NCBI RefSeq assembly: GCF_900106745.1
Contig: NZ_FNNV01000012.1
Span: 62,001-126,000 of the forward strand
Source of the DNA: Paenibacillus sp. CF384
Lineage (GTDB): Bacteria > Bacillota > Bacilli > Paenibacillales > Paenibacillaceae
Direction: 5' to 3'
Length of the DNA: 64,000 nucleotides
The notes beneath the pieces are model-generated. The model was given only the letters and a program-made list of their open reading frames with translations, was not told the DNA's origin and searched no databases. Positions within the stretch are counted from its first letter, which is position 1; every line of letters starts with the position of its first letter. Shown here piece by piece: positions 25,471 through 34,724 of the stretch. The translations under genes were made by a program, and so were the position numbers.

Positions 25471-26370
25471 TTAGCCCTTTAAGGAACCAACCATAACACC
25501 TTTGACGAAATGCTTCTGTACGAAAGGATACATGATGAGAACCGGTACGCAGGCTACGACGATAAGCGCATATTTCAACACCTGCTCGAAGCCTTTATCC
25601 CGGAGACTCTGCGCGGTATTCGCCAACATCGCAGGATCAGCTGCATTCAGAATCAGCATGTTGCGAAGAACATATTGAAGTGGGAAGAGATGTTCCGACC
25701 TCAAGTAAATCAAGGCATCAAAGTAGGCATTCCAGTGTCCTACGGCATACATCAGCGTCATGACGGCCAGAACCGGCTTGGACAATGGTAATACGATGCT
25801 CATCAGATAGCGTATATCTCGGCAACCATCCATTTGCGAAGCTTCTTGGAGCTCCTGCGGAATCGAGGATTGGAAGAAGGTTCTGGCGATAATGACTTGG
25901 AAAATGGAGAACGCTCCGGGGAGCCATAGCGCCCAGCGCGTATCCAGCATGTGTAAATTTTTTACCAACAAGTACGTTGGTATGAGTCCGCCGCTAAAGA
26001 ATAATGTCACCATCATGAGAATCATGATGTATTTGCGGCCCGGCATCGAACGCTGCGACAGCGGGAAAGCCATGAGGACCGTAAAAGCGACGTTAATCAG
26101 CGTTCCAAAAATCGTATAAATAAAGCTGTTATAATAACCTGTCATAAGCTGCGAGCTCTGGAAGATCGACTTATACGCTCTGAAGGAGAAGTCAACCGGA
26201 TAAAGCCACACTTTGCCCGAAACAACGGCATCCGGCGAGCTGAGCGACGAGCTGAAAATATAAAGCAACGGATAAAGTACGGTCAGCGTAATTGCCGCAA
26301 GCAAGAGATAAAGACTTATCAGCAAGACACGGTCGCCGAAAGGTTCCCTGATTTTTTGTTTGATTGTCAT
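25471..26370 (-). CDS. Carbohydrate ABC transporter permease (LplC/YtcP type)
   Basis: 299 residues with six membrane helices. The EAA cytoplasmic loop reads PQELQEASQMDGCRDIRYLM, followed by IVLPLSKPVLAVM, and the C-terminus HFVKGVMVGSLKG is the hallmark of the LplC/YtcP group. ATG 26370 is chosen because AAAGGCGG lies eight bases before it; an upstream in-frame ATG at 26391 overlaps the previous gene and has no site. It pairs with the permease ending at 26385, 14 bases upstream, to form the membrane channel. Confidence 0.95.
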   Translation of the reverse strand: MTIKQKIREPFGDRVLLISLYLLLAAITLTVLYPLLYIFSSSLSSPDAVVSGKVWLYPVDFSFRAYKSIFQSSQLMTGYYNSFIYTIFGTLINVAFTVLMAFPLSQRSMPGRKYIMILMMVTLFFSGGLIPTYLLVKNLHMLDTRWALWLPGAFSIFQVIIARTFFQSSIPQELQEASQMDGCRDIRYLMSIVLPLSKPVLAVMTLMYAVGHWNAYFDALIYLRSEHLFPLQYVLRNMLILNAADPAMLANTAQSLRDKGFEQVLKYALIVVACVPVLIMYPFVQKHFVKGVMVGSLKG

Positions 26371-26384
26371 AGACGGCCGCCTTT

Positions 26385-27290
26385 CTACCATAAGCTGTTT
26401 TGTGATACTCTGCGTGCAACTGCGTTGACACCGACAAGCAGGATCAAGTTAATGACGGAGTTGAATAGTCCAACCGCAGATGAGAAGCTGAAGTTCGCTC
26501 CGAGCAAACCAACCTTGTACACGTAAGTCGAGATAACCTCGGACGTACTCAAGTTCAATGAGTTTTGCATCAAGAAGATTTTCTCAAAGCCGACTGCCAT
26601 TACATTGCCCAGACTTAGAATGAGCAGCGTAATGGTAATCGGGAGCAGGGAAGGCAAATCGATATGAATGATTTTCTTAAACCGCGATGCGCCATCCATT
26701 CGTGCAGCTTCATAGAGCGAAGGATCGACGCTGGCCAATGCCGCGATATAGATGATGGATGCATAACCCATTTCCTGCCACACGCCGGACCAGACATAAA
26801 TGGATTTGAACAACTTCGGCTCACCCATGAAGTTAATGGACTCCCATCCTAAGAAGGACATGACCCTGTCAATTACCCCGACATGCGGTGAAAGCATCAA
26901 TATAATAATCGATACCATGATTACCGTCGAAATAAAGTGAGGCGCGTACGTGATCATTTGAACCGACCGTTTAAAGAAGCCTGTCCGTATTTCGTTTAAC
27001 GCCAGCGCCAGCAGAATCGGTATCGGGAATCCTGCCAAGAGCGAGTAGAAGCTGATGATCAGCGTATTTTTAATTAGGATCGGGAAGTTCGGCGAGCTAA
27101 ACAAATTATCAAAGTGTTTAAACCCTACCCATGGGCTGCCCAAGATCCCTTTAATGACGTTAAAGTCTTTAAACGCGATGATTACTCCAAACATTGGTAT
27201 ATATTTGAAGATGATAAGATAGAGTACCGGTAGAAGGACAAGCAGGTATAGCTCCCAACTCCGCTTCATTTTGCCCCATGTCTGCGCCAT
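26385..27290 (-). CDS. Carbohydrate ABC transporter permease (LplB/YtfT-like sugar permease)
   Basis: 301 residues with six membrane helices, beginning with KRSWELYLLVLLPVLYLIIF, as in the LplB group. The EAA loop reads VDPSLYEAARMDGASRFKKI followed by HIDLPSLLPITITLLIL. The frame is open to 27473, but only ATG 27290 has a ribosome site (AAAGGGG, eight bases), and the longer part looks non-coding. It is the first gene of the five-gene import and hydrolase operon. A TATAAT on the minus strand at 27411-27416 may be its -10 element. Confidence 0.95.
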   Translation of the reverse strand: MAQTWGKMKRSWELYLLVLLPVLYLIIFKYIPMFGVIIAFKDFNVIKGILGSPWVGFKHFDNLFSSPNFPILIKNTLIISFYSLLAGFPIPILLALALNEIRTGFFKRSVQMITYAPHFISTVIMVSIIILMLSPHVGVIDRVMSFLGWESINFMGEPKLFKSIYVWSGVWQEMGYASIIYIAALASVDPSLYEAARMDGASRFKKIIHIDLPSLLPITITLLILSLGNVMAVGFEKIFLMQNSLNLSTSEVISTYVYKVGLLGANFSFSSAVGLFNSVINLILLVGVNAVARRVSQNSLW

Positions 27291-27510
27291 CCGCATTACC
27301 CCTTTATTCAGTGTCGTATTCGATAGCTCGATTCTAGCCCGCCGAGGACAACACCAGCAATTCGTAAGATTCCGCGATACCACCTTTTTCGCATAGTGCA
27401 CGGTTGACGGATTATAGCGTAAGGAAATAAGGGTACTCCTCATTTTTCTACAGATGGACTTTTTCGCCCCCATATAACTCCGAATTTCGTGTAGTTACGG
27501 CCTTTAAGCG

Positions 27511-27557
27511 CAAAAAAACCTTGGTATCCGCCACGGTTGCTGGCATGACCCAAGGTT
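27511..27557 (-). terminator. Terminator after the YesS-like regulator
   Basis: AACCTTGG/CCAAGGTT (27517-27524 with 27550-27557) is followed by TTTTTTTG on the minus strand. It separates the regulator transcript from the ABC operon. Confidence 0.75.
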
Positions 27558-27569
27558 ATAGAATGCCCA

Positions 27570-29780
27570 TCACTTCTGCTGCTTGCGATAATCACTTGGT
27601 GAAAGTCCCGCAACGTTCTTGAAGGCACGATTGAAGGAGTTGTAATTAAAATAGCCGACCTGCGCGCTTATTTCCTGTAAAGATGTATCGGTAGTGAGCA
27701 GCAGCTGTTTGGCTTTATCCATTCGAAGTCCGATTAAGAAATCCACGAAATTCCCGCCGGACTCTTCTTTGAACAGCTTGCTGATGTTCTTCGCATGAAT
27801 GTTGAATTTGTCGCTAAGATGGTCAAGCGAGAGCTCCGGATTGGCATAATGCTCTTCGATATAGGCTCGAATATCGCCAATTACGGCACGCGTCCGCTGG
27901 GAATCCTTCAGCGCCTGCAAGCGATCCGTAGCAGCTTCGAAGATTCGGGTGCAGCCCTGCTTCAATTCCGCTGCCGTTTCCCAACTTCTCCCCAGTTCAA
28001 CCAGCTCAGCACCCGCATCCTTCCACACATTGCGATAATCCTTGGACAGCTCCACGAATACGCGGCTAAGCTGCTGGTGCAGGAACTGCAGGAAGCTCTC
28101 GATTTCCTTCCGCGATGAGATGGAATCTTGGATTTGTTCGAACAGCTCGTCCAGATGTTTCTTCCAACTGCTTTCAGCAAGCCTGATCGCCTGAGATAGA
28201 GAGTGAATGGTGCCAAAATAATCATGTACACGGAACTTAGACGCATCAAGCTCTGATGGCTGAAGCAATCTCCCCGTCCCGAGCACGGCTTTATATTGCA
28301 GCAAATTGCCTGCGAGCTCGTAGGAGCTTCGAATGCCTTCGAGACTGTGCGCCACAGCTCCTGAGCCGATCGTAACCGTGAAGCTCAAATTGCTGTGAAC
28401 CCATTCCACGATTTGCCCGCCGATGTGCACGCTCAGCGCAGCTGCATCTGCTTCATCCGGTACCCATACGACAGCGGCCAGCTTACTGTCTACAATCCAC
28501 TCCGCCCAAACGCTTGCCCCGCTAAGCGCAGACATTTCCTGCGTAACGCTGGATACGACGAATTTGAGAATGGATTGATCCTGGTGATGATAATTCTCGA
28601 TAAACTGCTGATAACGGTCAATTTCAAGCACAAGCACGAAAGCCTGCAAGCCCGCCGGATTGATATGATAGGTAAGCAAATCCGCCTGCCATTCTGACTC
28701 TCGAATAGGCACCCGGCCTTCCATGGCCTCATGGAAGCGATGCTTCTTCTTCAGAATAACCGTTTCTTTGTTCTGCTCTCTTGTCTTCGTCGTCTCCTCC
28801 ATCAGATGCTCCAGCGCACCGCGGATAAACCCGAATTCATTGTCCCCGGTTTTGCCATCCTCCGGTTTAATTAACGCACTTGTCCGAATGAGGGAGACCA
28901 ACTGACTGATCGGTTTATAATTGCGCCTCGTCACGTGAACGACCCAGATCACGCCAAGAAGAACGGCAACGATGGCAATGATGACCCAAATGCTATAGAA
29001 ATTGAGGGCAAGCCGCGACAAAACCGAATCAACCGGCCCGCTCTCCACTTCCCATCCTGTATACGGAGAAACATAATGGGAAAGCACACTTCTGCTTCCT
29101 TGGCTTGCCGTGCTGTTATCCACTAAGCTGCTGCCAAGCTTGTCGCTGATGTGAACAAAAGTGAGATTCTGATCGTACATCGGCGAAATGGAGGCTTTCA
29201 ACTTGGACAAGCTGACATTCACGACGATATAACCCTTCTTCTCGGTCGTAAAATGCGGATAATCCTGCACAAGCGTAATGACATCTTTCAGTTTCTCAGC
29301 CGTATAGGGTTTATAGCTTCTTTTTCCTGTCCATTTCCCAGGCGGCAGTCTTTTCTCTATGTAAGGTTGTATAAATGGCTTGTCCACGAAGTCTGAGGTA
29401 ATGCCCGATCCGTCGCCAACGACGAAATCATCCTTTAACCGAATGAGATAGGCGGAATCGATGATCGGATAATTAAGCTTCCAGTCATCCATGAGCGTAT
29501 TCGCTTGCATCGTGATGTACACATCTTCGCTCTTCGCATTAAAGAACTTCCTTAGCTCCGCAGTCGAAAGCGTATCCCGCAGGATGCGATAATCCAGCGT
29601 CTTGAGCGAATTGTCCGTGAACCGTACAACCTGCTGGGCAAGAAACTCATTGGCTTTAATCGCTTCTTTGCGGTTCTGTTCATTCAGCGTTTGGAAGAAC
29701 ACCACGAATAGTATGGTTACCACGACAAAAAACACGGGAAGATAAGATAATAGTAATTTACGGAACCAATTGCTGTTCAT
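27570..29780 (-). CDS. YesS-like membrane-bound AraC-family transcriptional regulator
   Basis: 736 residues. An N-terminal membrane helix (LLSYLPVFFVVVTILFVVFF), an extracellular Cache-like sensor (about 35-270) and a second helix (YSIWVIIAIVAVLLGVIWVV) are followed by a cytoplasmic linker region. A C-terminal AraC DNA-binding domain with two helix-turn-helix motifs follows (SLDHLSDKFNIHAKNISKLF and TSLQEISAQVGYFNYNSFNR, ending GLSPSDYRKQQK). Proteins of this build control adjacent polysaccharide-use operons in Bacillus and Paenibacillus. It lies between the GH35-GH125-GH29 operon and the ABC-GH3-GH38 operon, so it most likely activates both in response to the extracellular glycan. Confidence 0.92.
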   Translation of the reverse strand: MNSNWFRKLLLSYLPVFFVVVTILFVVFFQTLNEQNRKEAIKANEFLAQQVVRFTDNSLKTLDYRILRDTLSTAELRKFFNAKSEDVYITMQANTLMDDWKLNYPIIDSAYLIRLKDDFVVGDGSGITSDFVDKPFIQPYIEKRLPPGKWTGKRSYKPYTAEKLKDVITLVQDYPHFTTEKKGYIVVNVSLSKLKASISPMYDQNLTFVHISDKLGSSLVDNSTASQGSRSVLSHYVSPYTGWEVESGPVDSVLSRLALNFYSIWVIIAIVAVLLGVIWVVHVTRRNYKPISQLVSLIRTSALIKPEDGKTGDNEFGFIRGALEHLMEETTKTREQNKETVILKKKHRFHEAMEGRVPIRESEWQADLLTYHINPAGLQAFVLVLEIDRYQQFIENYHHQDQSILKFVVSSVTQEMSALSGASVWAEWIVDSKLAAVVWVPDEADAAALSVHIGGQIVEWVHSNLSFTVTIGSGAVAHSLEGIRSSYELAGNLLQYKAVLGTGRLLQPSELDASKFRVHDYFGTIHSLSQAIRLAESSWKKHLDELFEQIQDSISSRKEIESFLQFLHQQLSRVFVELSKDYRNVWKDAGAELVELGRSWETAAELKQGCTRIFEAATDRLQALKDSQRTRAVIGDIRAYIEEHYANPELSLDHLSDKFNIHAKNISKLFKEESGGNFVDFLIGLRMDKAKQLLLTTDTSLQEISAQVGYFNYNSFNRAFKNVAGLSPSDYRKQQK

Positions 29781-29831
29781 GTTTATCCCCCATTATCTTA
29801 TTTCCCGCGCTACCGGTTAAAAATACACTTT

Positions 29832-29861
29832 ATTCTACACTAATCAATCGCTTATTTCCAA
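29832..29861 (-). promoter_or_regulatory. Promoter of the YesS-like regulator
   Basis: TTGGAA (29856-29861) and TAGAAT (29832-29837) are separated by 18 bases on the minus strand, about 50 bases before the ATG at 29780. Confidence 0.5.
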
Positions 29862-29887
29862 TCCCCCTAGTGAATCGATCCTATCAT

Positions 29888-31270
29888 TTACTTCGTAGCG
29901 ATGCGGAAAACATGTGCAATCGGAGCTGCACCGTCCAGCTGACTCTTCGGAAGATGTACGATGATGCCTTCTTGATCCCGCGTGTAGAACACATTTTCTT
30001 CCGTTCCCACGAGCTCAATGCCCGTAATCGCTTCTGTATACGGAATTCGGATCTGTTCGGAAACCGGTGAATCCTCGCTTGCGTACAGATACGTGCAGTA
30101 AACGGTGTCACCTTTGCGCGTAAATGCACAATCACTTGTATAGTAAGGCGCGCAAATGCGCGTGCCATAGACCGCTTCGCCATACACTTTCATCCAAGCT
30201 CCGAGATCCTTCATGCTCTTCACTGCGCCTTTAGGCAATCTGCCGTCAGGCTGTGGCCCGACATTCAGCGCCAGGTTGCCGCCCTTAGCTACAACCTCCA
30301 TCAAGATATGAACCAATTGGCGAGCCGACTTGTACTTGTCCTCGAAGCCGAACGAGAACGACGTGCCAATGGTGATGCAGCTTTCCCACGGCACATGCAG
30401 CGGACGATCAGGGATCGTTTGCTCCGGTGTGACGTAGTTCTCATATGCGCCGCCAACTGTACGGTCAGCCGACAGCAGCCATGGCTGCGATGTCTGACGC
30501 GCACGCTCAACCACTTCGCCCAGACGAATATCTTGATTCACTTTGCCGCCGTCTCGTACCCAACCGGCATCCAGCCATAGAATGTCGATACGGCCGTAGC
30601 GAGTCATCAGCTCCATAATTTGCTCATGCGTGAACTGGACAAATTTCTCCCACATCGAAGGATGCTCCGCCGGATTGTATGAAGGTCCGCGCCACATATG
30701 ACGACCTCTCTCCATTCCCGGTGCCCAGTAATAAGGGGTATTCCAGTCCGCTTTGGAGAAGTACGTCGCGATCGCCAGCCCTTTATCACGGAAGGCATCG
30801 AATACATTCTTGCAGATATCAGCGTAACGGTGTGCATGGAAAGGCGTTTCCTTGCCCGTAATGCGGTAATCCGTCGTATGCGTGTCCCACATGCAGAAGC
30901 CATCGTGATGCTTAGTCGTGAAGATCAAGTATTTGAAGCCGCCTTCGGCAGCTACTTCTGCCCACTTCTCCGGTTCGAAGCGAATCGGATTAAACGTCTT
31001 GTTCAGCGCGAAATACTCGCGCTTCATTTCTTCATAGTCATTCGTCCAATCGACGTCGTTTCGTGCCCAGTCGCCGTCTTCGTCACTAAGTGTCCACGAT
31101 TCCACCATGCCGATCTGGGAATAGGGACCCCAGTGCATCATCAAGGCGAGCTTCTGATCCTGGAACCATTCCAGACGCTCCAAGGTTACTGGGTCCGTCG
31201 GTTTGACCCAATCGGATTCACTGCTATAGTTATGAACGCCATTTTCCACTTCATGTACGGTTTCACTCAT
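29888..31270 (-). CDS. Alpha-L-fucosidase, glycoside hydrolase family 29
   Basis: 460 residues from ATG 31270, preceded by TTAAGGAGGC. The TIM barrel shows LALMMHWGPYSQIGMVESW, the long YLIFTTKHHDGFCMWDT segment, the nucleophile Asp in IDILWLDAGWV, and GGNLALNVGPQPDGRLP near the barrel end, followed by a beta C-terminal domain. GH29 enzymes remove alpha-L-fucose, with several linkages possible. There is no signal peptide, so the enzyme is cytoplasmic. It is third in the GH35-GH125-GH29 operon, 37 bases after GH125. The catalytic acid cannot be placed by eye. Confidence 0.94.
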   Translation of the reverse strand: MSETVHEVENGVHNYSSESDWVKPTDPVTLERLEWFQDQKLALMMHWGPYSQIGMVESWTLSDEDGDWARNDVDWTNDYEEMKREYFALNKTFNPIRFEPEKWAEVAAEGGFKYLIFTTKHHDGFCMWDTHTTDYRITGKETPFHAHRYADICKNVFDAFRDKGLAIATYFSKADWNTPYYWAPGMERGRHMWRGPSYNPAEHPSMWEKFVQFTHEQIMELMTRYGRIDILWLDAGWVRDGGKVNQDIRLGEVVERARQTSQPWLLSADRTVGGAYENYVTPEQTIPDRPLHVPWESCITIGTSFSFGFEDKYKSARQLVHILMEVVAKGGNLALNVGPQPDGRLPKGAVKSMKDLGAWMKVYGEAVYGTRICAPYYTSDCAFTRKGDTVYCTYLYASEDSPVSEQIRIPYTEAITGIELVGTEENVFYTRDQEGIIVHLPKSQLDGAAPIAHVFRIATK

Positions 31271-31307
31271 GTTGTTAGCCTCCTTAATGTTAACGATGCT
31301 TCGCTGC

Positions 31308-32621
31308 TTATGCGAGCATAGCCCCAAGCTTCTTCTCATTGATCAGCTTCAGGATCAGCTCGCCGAACAACGTGTTTGCCCAAGCAAACCACGATCTTGT
31401 GAACTGCGTAGGATCATCCACGCTGAAGCCTTCGTGCATAAAGCCGGTGTCTCCATCGGTAGCGATCAGCAGCTTCACGAGCTCCGCGATTTCCTGATCA
31501 TCGGTCGAGGTGAGTGCTTGCATAACCAAGCTGATGTGCCAGATATAACGCGGCGGCGTATGCGGGCTTCCGATGCCCTTCGCACAGCTGCCTTCGTAGT
31601 AATAAGGGTTGTCCTTGCTTAGAATGAATCGGCGCGTATTCAGATAAATCGGATCTTCCTTGGCTGCATAGCCCAGGTAAGGAATGGACAACAGGCTTGG
31701 CACGTTCGCATCGTCCATCAGCGTGTAATTGCCCTGCCCATCGGTTTCATACGCGTACATATCGCCGTACACCGGATGCTTGTAAATGCCGAAATCGCGA
31801 ATGCCACGGTCGATGTCTTCCTGCAGTGCAAGGGCTTCGCTCTGCATAGACGCATCGCCAAGCACTTCGGCGGCGATCTCTGCCAAGTAGCCAAGCACTA
31901 CGCTCGCGAACATGTTAGCCGGAACCAGATACCCATAGGCGCATGCATCATCACTTGGCCGGAAGCCGGACCATGTCATGCCTGTGTAGCTGACCGGTGC
32001 GCCCATTCCGTTGTTGTGGATCGTATCGCTTGGCGGGCCTGATAGACGGGTGAAGCGGTAAGGCGACTCCTCCACATGCTTCTGCTCCGTGCGCCATAGC
32101 TGTAGAATACGTACCGCCGCCTGCTTGAAATCGTCATCGAAAGCAGCTGTGCTGCCAGTTTGTTTCCAGTACAGGTAGCTGATCTGGAGCGGATAACAAA
32201 GGGAATCAATCTCGTATTTGCGCTCCCACACCCATGGGCTTGGCGCAGGCAATTCGGTCACATCGTTCTCGTAGCGCATGTCGTTGGCCTCTTCATTGAA
32301 GGCATTCGCATAAGGATCGATGAGGATGCAGCGGAATTGGCGCTTCAACAGCCCTTCGATAATGCCGCGAAGCTCCGGATCTTCCGAAGCCAGCTGAATA
32401 TAGGGCCTGACCTGTGCACTGGAATCCCGCAGCCACATCGCCGGGATGTCGCCGGTAAATACGAAGGACGTACCGTCTTCCAGCTTACGCGTGGTTGTTT
32501 CCAATGTGTTCGGGAAGCATTGCTTGAACATATGAAGCAGCTTCGGATGCTGCGCTAGCTCTGTTTCCGCCATAGCTAGAATATTTTGAATCGATTGCGG
32601 CATTTGGATTGAAGTTGTCAA
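31308..32621 (-). CDS. Exo-alpha-1,6-mannosidase, glycoside hydrolase family 125
   Basis: 437 residues, full length for this metal-independent (alpha/alpha)6-barrel family. Signatures are [19 protein letters not shown] near the N-terminus, [33 protein letters not shown] and [19 protein letters not shown], which includes a likely catalytic acid. Known members remove alpha-1,6-linked mannose from N-glycan cores or trimmed oligomannose. The enzyme is cytoplasmic. Its presence beside GH38, GH29 and GH35 points to N-glycan-type substrates. It is the middle gene of its operon, 41 bases after GH35. Confidence 0.93.
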   Translation of the reverse strand: MTTSIQMPQSIQNILAMAETELAQHPKLLHMFKQCFPNTLETTTRKLEDGTSFVFTGDIPAMWLRDSSAQVRPYIQLASEDPELRGIIEGLLKRQFRCILIDPYANAFNEEANDMRYENDVTELPAPSPWVWERKYEIDSLCYPLQISYLYWKQTGSTAAFDDDFKQAAVRILQLWRTEQKHVEESPYRFTRLSGPPSDTIHNNGMGAPVSYTGMTWSGFRPSDDACAYGYLVPANMFASVVLGYLAEIAAEVLGDASMQSEALALQEDIDRGIRDFGIYKHPVYGDMYAYETDGQGNYTLMDDANVPSLLSIPYLGYAAKEDPIYLNTRRFILSKDNPYYYEGSCAKGIGSPHTPPRYIWHISLVMQALTSTDDQEIAELVKLLIATDGDTGFMHEGFSVDDPTQFTRSWFAWANTLFGELILKLINEKKLGAMLA

Positions 32622-32662
32622 GCGGATTCACCTTCTTATGTGTATTTTGTAGTTCCTTCTTA

Positions 32663-34456
32663 TTACTCGGCTTGCTGCGGCTGGCGGTTTAGAACCGGCG
32701 TATCCGTAAGCATAACCGTCGATGCTTGCGAAGCATCATGCAGCTCGAATACGATGATTTCATTGCTGCCTTCTCGGAGAAGAGGGGCTGGCACATACAA
32801 CGTTTGTTGAGGACCTTTGCTCCAGTAACGCCCCAGGTTGAAGCCATTGATGAAGACGACACCTTTCGTCCAGCCCTGCATGTCCAGGAACGTATCTGCG
32901 CCGGCTTCGGAAACGTGGAAATTTCCTTTACAGAACCGAGGACTATCCGCCGCATTCGCAATTGCATTCGAGCTGTCAGCGGCCCAAGCCAGCTTCGATA
33001 AGTCTTCCAGCGGAATCGGTCGAATGGTCCAATTAAATAGGAATTGGAACCCCAGTCGAACCCCTTCCGTGATCCCTTTGCGATCTCTGAGGTAAGGGCC
33101 ATAGTTGATTCTGCCCATATTCTCAACGAGAATATCCAGCCTCGCGCCTTCGGCCGGCACTTCAATCGCCAGCGATTGCGGTGTCTGCGATCGTTCGATT
33201 ACGCCCTTGAATTCGCCATCCACATAAACCAATGCCCGGTCGCGTACCTCTTGCAGGTGGAGCTGCTCCGAAGGCCGCGGTCCGGAAATGTGCGTTGAAT
33301 ACAAGATAAACCCATAATTCTGTCCAACCTTCTCCATCGGAAGCGGCGTAACGGATTGGATCGGTGCCGACAGAGCATCGAGCTGTTCCCATAACGCTGC
33401 CTGCTCTGTCAACTCGACTTGCCCGTAGGCTCGGCGAGGGATAACAGGAGGCAACGCCAACGGACCAAGCTCCTCATACCGTGCAATGACCTCGCGGAAC
33501 GCATAGTACTTGGCTGTCGGCACACCAGACTCATCCAACGCAGAATCGTAGTCATAGCTCGTAATCGTAGGCTCGTAGAGATTCGGCTCCTGGCAGTTGG
33601 CGCCATTATAGAACCCGAAATTCGTACCGCCATGGAACATGTAGAAGTTGACGGAAGCGCCGGCAGCCAGCATTTCGTCCAGCACTGCTGCCGCGTCTGC
33701 AGCATCGCGTGTATGATGCGGTTTGCCCCAATGGTCAAACCACCCATTCCAATACTCCATGCACATCAGCGGCGAATCCGGCTGATATTCCTTCAGCTTA
33801 TCGAAAGAAGAGGTTGGATTGGATCCGAAGTTGACCGTTGACAGCACGCCTTGGACAGATCCGCCCTGCAATAGCGCATCTGTGGGGCCATCTGAGGTGA
33901 ACAGCGGTACATCGATACCGCGATTAATCAGAGCCTGGTGCAAATAGTCCAAGTATACGGCATCATTGCCATAGCTGCCATATTCATTCTCGATCTGTAC
34001 GGCGATAATCGGTCCGCCATTTGTGCAAAGCAGCGGCCTCAGCCGCGGAATGAGTACATCATAATAAGCATCAACCTTGCTCAGATACGCGGGATAGCTG
34101 CATCTCAGCTGCATATCGGAATCGGCCAACAGCCATGCAGGCAGACCGCCAAATTCCCATTCCGCACAAATATATGGACTCGGACGAACAATGACATGCA
34201 TGCCGAGACTGCCCGCAAGCTCGATATAAGCGAACACATCGGCTAGTCCATCGAAGCAGAACTGCCCCTCATACGGCTCATGCACGTTCCAGGGAATATA
34301 TGTCTCCACCGTGTTTAGTCCGCAAGCTTTCATCTTCATTAAACGGTCTTGCCAGTACTGAGGGACAATCCGGAAATAATGCATAGCGCCGGACAGAAGT
34401 CGGACGGGCTTGCCTTCATACACAAACGCATTTCCTTCTATAGAAAAATGGGTCAA
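32663..34456 (-). CDS. Beta-galactosidase, glycoside hydrolase family 35
   Basis: 597 residues from a TTG at 34456 with AAGGAG eight bases upstream. An in-frame ATG at 34489 is disfavoured because the -10 box ends one base from it. The barrel shows LLSGAMHYFRIVPQYWQDRL, TYIPWNVHEPYEG, the acid/base Glu in IAVQIENEYGSYG (about residue 158) and the nucleophile Glu in MCMEYWNGWFDHWG, then FYMFHGGTNFGFYNGAN. C-terminal beta domains end with GFNLGRYWSKGPQQTLYVP. GH35 removes terminal beta-galactose. The protein is cytoplasmic and is the first gene of the operon with GH125 and GH29. Confidence 0.95.
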   Translation of the reverse strand: MTHFSIEGNAFVYEGKPVRLLSGAMHYFRIVPQYWQDRLMKMKACGLNTVETYIPWNVHEPYEGQFCFDGLADVFAYIELAGSLGMHVIVRPSPYICAEWEFGGLPAWLLADSDMQLRCSYPAYLSKVDAYYDVLIPRLRPLLCTNGGPIIAVQIENEYGSYGNDAVYLDYLHQALINRGIDVPLFTSDGPTDALLQGGSVQGVLSTVNFGSNPTSSFDKLKEYQPDSPLMCMEYWNGWFDHWGKPHHTRDAADAAAVLDEMLAAGASVNFYMFHGGTNFGFYNGANCQEPNLYEPTITSYDYDSALDESGVPTAKYYAFREVIARYEELGPLALPPVIPRRAYGQVELTEQAALWEQLDALSAPIQSVTPLPMEKVGQNYGFILYSTHISGPRPSEQLHLQEVRDRALVYVDGEFKGVIERSQTPQSLAIEVPAEGARLDILVENMGRINYGPYLRDRKGITEGVRLGFQFLFNWTIRPIPLEDLSKLAWAADSSNAIANAADSPRFCKGNFHVSEAGADTFLDMQGWTKGVVFINGFNLGRYWSKGPQQTLYVPAPLLREGSNEIIVFELHDASQASTVMLTDTPVLNRQPQQAE

Positions 34457-34489
34457 TATGCTCGCTCCTTGCCTCTGTCTTGTAGACAT

Positions 34490-34518
34490 AGGATAAACGC
34501 GGTACTTCCTGCGCTCAA
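34490..34518 (-). promoter_or_regulatory. Promoter of the GH35-GH125-GH29 operon
   Basis: TTGAGC (34513-34518) and TATCCT (34490-34495) are exactly 17 bases apart on the minus strand. The position supports the TTG start at 34456 rather than the ATG at 34489. Confidence 0.55.
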
Positions 34519-34724
34519 CGGGATTTTTTCGGGAAGTTCACCTTTTTCCACCCTGAAGTGGGCACTACACCATTTTCTCAAGCCCCTTCTACGTTGAAAA
34601 AGGAGATGTCGGCGAAACTTGCATCCTCCAATCGCACATCATTCGCCTTCCGGAAGAAATGAGAAAAAGCGCAGCCGATTATCGACCGCACCTTTTCCTA
34701 ATCAGACTATTCGATTAAAGCCGC

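Noticed and set aside
27291..27473. Longer permease N-terminus
   Set aside because: It is rich in Cys/Arg/Asn, not membrane-like, and lacks a ribosome site; the start at 27290 gives the normal LplB start.
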